A stretch of DNA of 8,126 nt, taken from NCBI GenBank assembly GCA_902795845.1, contig CADBMU010000042.1, positions 1 through 8,126 of the forward strand, in the 5' to 3' direction. How positions within the stretch are numbered: the stretch's first letter is position 1; the number at the start of each line of letters is the position of its first letter. Positions 5,534-8,126 of the stretch are shown here, piece after piece. The notes under the pieces are model-generated. The model was not told the origin of the DNA. It saw nothing but the letters and a program-made list of their open reading frames with translations, and ran no database searches. This DNA comes from an uncultured Erysipelotrichaceae bacterium. Lineage in GTDB: Bacteria > Bacillota_I > Bacilli_A > RF39 > UBA660. The position numbers and the translations under genes are program-made.

Positions 5534-7330
5534 ATGAAAACAAGAGTTGAAATTGATAAAAAATATAAAATTGATTTAAAAGATTTATTTAAAAATGATG
5601 AAGAATTTTTAAAAGAAGTAGATCATTTGAATAAAAAAATAGAAGAATTTGAAAAGTTTCAGGGGCATCTTTTAGATGATGATAAAACTTTATTAGAATT
5701 TCTAAAGTTAGATGATGAAATAAGTGCAAAATTGGAAGTATGTTATGTTTATGCTCATTTAAATAATGATTTTGATTTAGGTGAAAAAAGAAGTAATGAA
5801 TTTTTTGGAAAAGCAGTAAAACTTTATAATAAATATTCTACAAATATTTCTTATGTTATCCCAGAATTATTACAAAATGATTATAAAATAATTGAAAAAT
5901 TTATTAATGAAAATAAAGATTTGAAACAATATGAAAGAATGTTAAAAAATATTTTCAAAGAAAAAAGTCACTTTTTATCAAAAGAAGAAGAAAGAGTATT
6001 AAGTGTAATTAATGATTCTTTTAGAACTCCTGAAAATGCATATTCTAAATTACTAGATGCTGATTTAACTTTTGAAAGTATAAAAGATGAAAAAGGAAAA
6101 AAAGTAGAACTTACAAGCAGCAATTGGGCAAAATATTTAGAATCTAAAAATCGTAACGTTCGAAAAAATACATTTAAAAAATTCTATAAATCATATATAA
6201 ATATTAGAAATACTACTACTGAGTTACTTGCAAGTGAAGTAAAAAATAACAATAATATAGCAAAATTAAGAAAATATGATAGTGCTCTTAGTGCATCATT
6301 AGAAAGTAATGATGTTAATCCTCAAATATATAATTCATTGATAAATCATATTCATAATAATTTAAAAAAAACATATAAATATTGGGATTTAAGAAAAAAA
6401 ATTTTAGGAGTATCAAATCTACATATTTATGATACATATGTCCCAATGGTTGATGCAAATGAAAAAGAATATAGTTTTGAAGAAGCAAAAGAATTAGTAT
6501 TAAATGCTTTAAGTATTTTAGGAGATGATTATACAAAAGTTTTAAATGAAGCTTTTGATAACAATTGGATTGATGTTTTTCCTACAAAAAATAAAAGAAG
6601 TGGTGGATATTGTACAGCGGTATATAATTCTCATCCATATGTATTTTTGAACTTTGATAATAGATATGGTGAAGTTTCCACTATTGCTCATGAACTTGGG
6701 CATGCTATGCATTCTTATTATTCAATCAAAAATAATAATTATGTTGATTATTCTTATTCAATATTTGTTGCAGAAGTTGCAAGTCAAGTAAATGAAATTA
6801 TATTATCTGATTATATGATAAAAAATAGTAAGGATAAACAAGAAAAATTATTTATTTTGGATGAACTTTTAAAAAGATTTAAAGCTTCAGTAATACGTCA
6901 AGCAATGTTTGCTGAATTTGAAAAAGAAATACATGAACAAGAACAAAATGGGGTAGTTTTAACAAGTGAATATTTAAATGATTTATATTATAAATTAAAC
7001 AAATTGTATTTTGGACCGTCTGTTGAAATTGACAAAGAAATAGCTTTCGAATGGGAACGAATTCCTCATTTCTTCTATAATTTCTATGTTTATCAATATT
7101 CAACTGGATATATCGCAGCTCTTAAAATAGCAAAAGATATAATTAATAAAAAAGAAAATGCTTTAGAAAATTATTTAAAATTTCTTTCTCTTGGTTGTAC
7201 AATGGACCCTGTCTCTGAATTAAAAGTAGCCGGTGTAGATTTAACCAAAGATGAAGTTTATAATGAAGCATTTGAAGAATTTGAAAAAGAAATTGAAGAA
7301 TTTGAAAAAATTTATAAAGGAAGTGAATAA
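5534..7330 (+). CDS. pepF: Oligoendopeptidase F (M3B family zinc metallopeptidase)
   Basis: PepF-type enzymes are cytoplasmic zinc endopeptidases that cut short oligopeptides, finishing degradation begun by larger proteases or using imported peptides. The 598-residue protein is full length for the family. The N-terminal helical region (about 1-200) leads to the peptidase domain. Zinc ligands are H386 and H390 in HELGH with catalytic E387, and E414 in FVAEVASQVNE as the third ligand. Other family marks are KRSGGYC (354-360) and NFYVYQYSTGY (516-526), which supplies the transition-state-stabilising tyrosines. The start is ATG 5534 behind GGAGG (5526-5530), only three bases away. It lies between dnaK and dnaJ, two bases before the dnaJ ATG, an unusual position. 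There is no signal peptide. The exact subfamily and peptide preference cannot be read from sequence. Confidence 0.95.
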   Translation: MKTRVEIDKKYKIDLKDLFKNDEEFLKEVDHLNKKIEEFEKFQGHLLDDDKTLLEFLKLDDEISAKLEVCYVYAHLNNDFDLGEKRSNEFFGKAVKLYNKYSTNISYVIPELLQNDYKIIEKFINENKDLKQYERMLKNIFKEKSHFLSKEEERVLSVINDSFRTPENAYSKLLDADLTFESIKDEKGKKVELTSSNWAKYLESKNRNVRKNTFKKFYKSYINIRNTTTELLASEVKNNNNIAKLRKYDSALSASLESNDVNPQIYNSLINHIHNNLKKTYKYWDLRKKILGVSNLHIYDTYVPMVDANEKEYSFEEAKELVLNALSILGDDYTKVLNEAFDNNWIDVFPTKNKRSGGYCTAVYNSHPYVFLNFDNRYGEVSTIAHELGHAMHSYYSIKNNNYVDYSYSIFVAEVASQVNEIILSDYMIKNSKDKQEKLFILDELLKRFKASVIRQAMFAEFEKEIHEQEQNGVVLTSEYLNDLYYKLNKLYFGPSVEIDKEIAFEWERIPHFFYNFYVYQYSTGYIAALKIAKDIINKKENALENYLKFLSLGCTMDPVSELKVAGVDLTKDEVYNEAFEEFEKEIEEFEKIYKGSE

Positions 7331-7332
7331 CA

Positions 7333-8126
7333 ATGGCTGAAAATAAAAGAGATTATTATGAAGTCTTAGGTCTTTCAAAGGGAGCATCTGATGAAGAAAT
7401 AAAAAGAGCATTTCGTAAACTTGCTAAACAATACCATCCAGATGTAAATAAAGAACCTGGTGCTGAAGAAAAATTTAAGGAAATTGGTGAAGCATACTCA
7501 GTACTATCTGATCCTCAAAAAAAAGCACAATACGATCAATTTGGACATGCAGCTTTTGAAAATGGTGGAGCTGGTTCAGGTTTTGGAGGATTTAGTGCTG
7601 ACGACATCGATTTAAGTAGTATTTTTGATGATTTATTTGGTTCATCATTTGGTGGTGGCTTTGGATTTGGTGGATCATCTAGAAGAAGTTCTAATCGTCC
7701 AACTAAAGGTAGAGATACTTTAGTAAAAATGAATTTATCATTTGATGAAGCAGTATTTGGATGTAAAAAAGAAATTAAAGTTGATTTGAATGAAACTTGT
7801 GATAAATGTCATGGCAAGGGTGGATTTGATGAGGCAACATGTAAAACTTGTGGCGGAACAGGTAGAGTTGTAGTTTCACAACAATCTCTTTTTGGTATGA
7901 TTCAAACTCAAACAACATGTAAGGATTGTGGTGGAGCAGGAAAAACATTTAAAACAACATGTAGTGCTTGTTCTGGAAATGGACATGTAAGAAAAAATAA
8001 AGAAATTTTAGTAACAGTGCCTGAAGGAGTAGACACAGGATATCAACTTAGAATTAGTGGTAAGGGTGAAGCTGGCTTAAATGGTGGACCTAATGGTGAC
8101 ATCTATATTGAATTTAATGTTAAAGA
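7333..8126 (+). CDS. dnaJ: Chaperone protein DnaJ (Hsp40), 3' end truncated by window edge
   Basis: DnaJ delivers unfolded clients to DnaK and stimulates its ATPase. The frame is open from ATG 7333 to the window end (264 complete codons; full DnaJ is usually about 370-380). Residues 7-70 are the J domain with the essential HPD at 35-37. A Gly/Phe-rich linker covers about 71-115 and includes the DLSSIFDDLFG stretch. The zinc-binding domain has all four CXXCXGXG repeats: CDKCHGKG (156), CKTCGGTG (170), CKDCGGAG (196) and CSACSGNG (210), numbers giving first residues. The C-terminal client-binding domain follows (VTVPEGVDTGYQLRISGKG, 227-245) and runs off the window. This is a complete type I DnaJ so far. 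Shine-Dalgarno AAGGAAGTGA (7317-7326) lies in the pepF 3' end, six bases before the ATG, implying co-transcription and likely translational coupling with pepF. Confidence 0.98.
   Translation, partial: MAENKRDYYEVLGLSKGASDEEIKRAFRKLAKQYHPDVNKEPGAEEKFKEIGEAYSVLSDPQKKAQYDQFGHAAFENGGAGSGFGGFSADDIDLSSIFDDLFGSSFGGGFGFGGSSRRSSNRPTKGRDTLVKMNLSFDEAVFGCKKEIKVDLNETCDKCHGKGGFDEATCKTCGGTGRVVVSQQSLFGMIQTQTTCKDCGGAGKTFKTTCSACSGNGHVRKNKEILVTVPEGVDTGYQLRISGKGEAGLNGGPNGDIYIEFNVK

Noticed and set aside
5524..5550. ATG at 5524 opening an eight-codon frame over the pepF start
   Set aside because: The ATG is immediately followed by the GGAGG that serves pepF and has no Shine-Dalgarno of its own.
7259..7264. TATAAT in the pepF 3' end as a separate dnaJ promoter
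   Set aside because: No -35 hexamer at 16-18 bases and no TG extension. The word falls in Val-Tyr-Asn codons and is expected by chance at this base composition.

Overview
The window is a very AT-rich, gene-dense chromosomal stretch from what looks like a walled low-GC Gram-positive bacterium (Bacillota). The reasons are two CIRCE operators ahead of hrcA, the gene order hrcA-grpE-dnaK, a DnaK that lacks the extra segment Gram-negative DnaKs carry in the nucleotide-binding domain, and cell-envelope genes (VanZ-like and CpsA-type LCP). All seven Trp codons in the annotated proteins are TGG, so nothing points to the mycoplasma code. An uncultured gut-type Bacilli or Erysipelotrichia-like lineage would fit, but the sequence alone does not settle the taxonomy. 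All genes are on the + strand.

Layout. Positions 1-441 hold the 3' part of a VanZ-family membrane protein, cut by the left window edge. A short intergenic region with an extended -10 promoter leads to an LCP (LytR-CpsA-Psr) glycopolymer transferase with three N-terminal membrane segments (534-1976). That gene ends in a terminator whose stem begins inside its stop codon. About 5 bases later comes the heat-shock control region (2009-2091). It holds a consensus sigma-A promoter (TTGACA-N17-TATAAT) bracketed by two CIRCE dyads: one has the -35 box in its spacer, the other covers the expected transcription start. Downstream are hrcA (2096-3097, GTG), grpE (3097-3639, GTG, overlapping hrcA by one base) and dnaK (3654-5480). 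A strong hairpin with a GTAA loop follows dnaK, then an M3-family oligoendopeptidase F gene (5534-7330), and two bases later dnaJ (7333 to the right edge, 3' truncated).

How it works together. HrcA represses its own operon through CIRCE. GrpE, DnaK and DnaJ form the Hsp70 folding machine. The unusual point is pepF sitting between dnaK and dnaJ with almost no spacing to dnaJ, which suggests that peptide clearance and the J-protein are co-expressed. The post-dnaK hairpin probably sets how much transcription passes on to pepF-dnaJ.

No mobile element, CRISPR array, tRNA or rRNA was seen, and no stretch above 300 bases lacks a gene. I found no wholly new system. The points of interest are the regulatory architecture and the pepF insertion.
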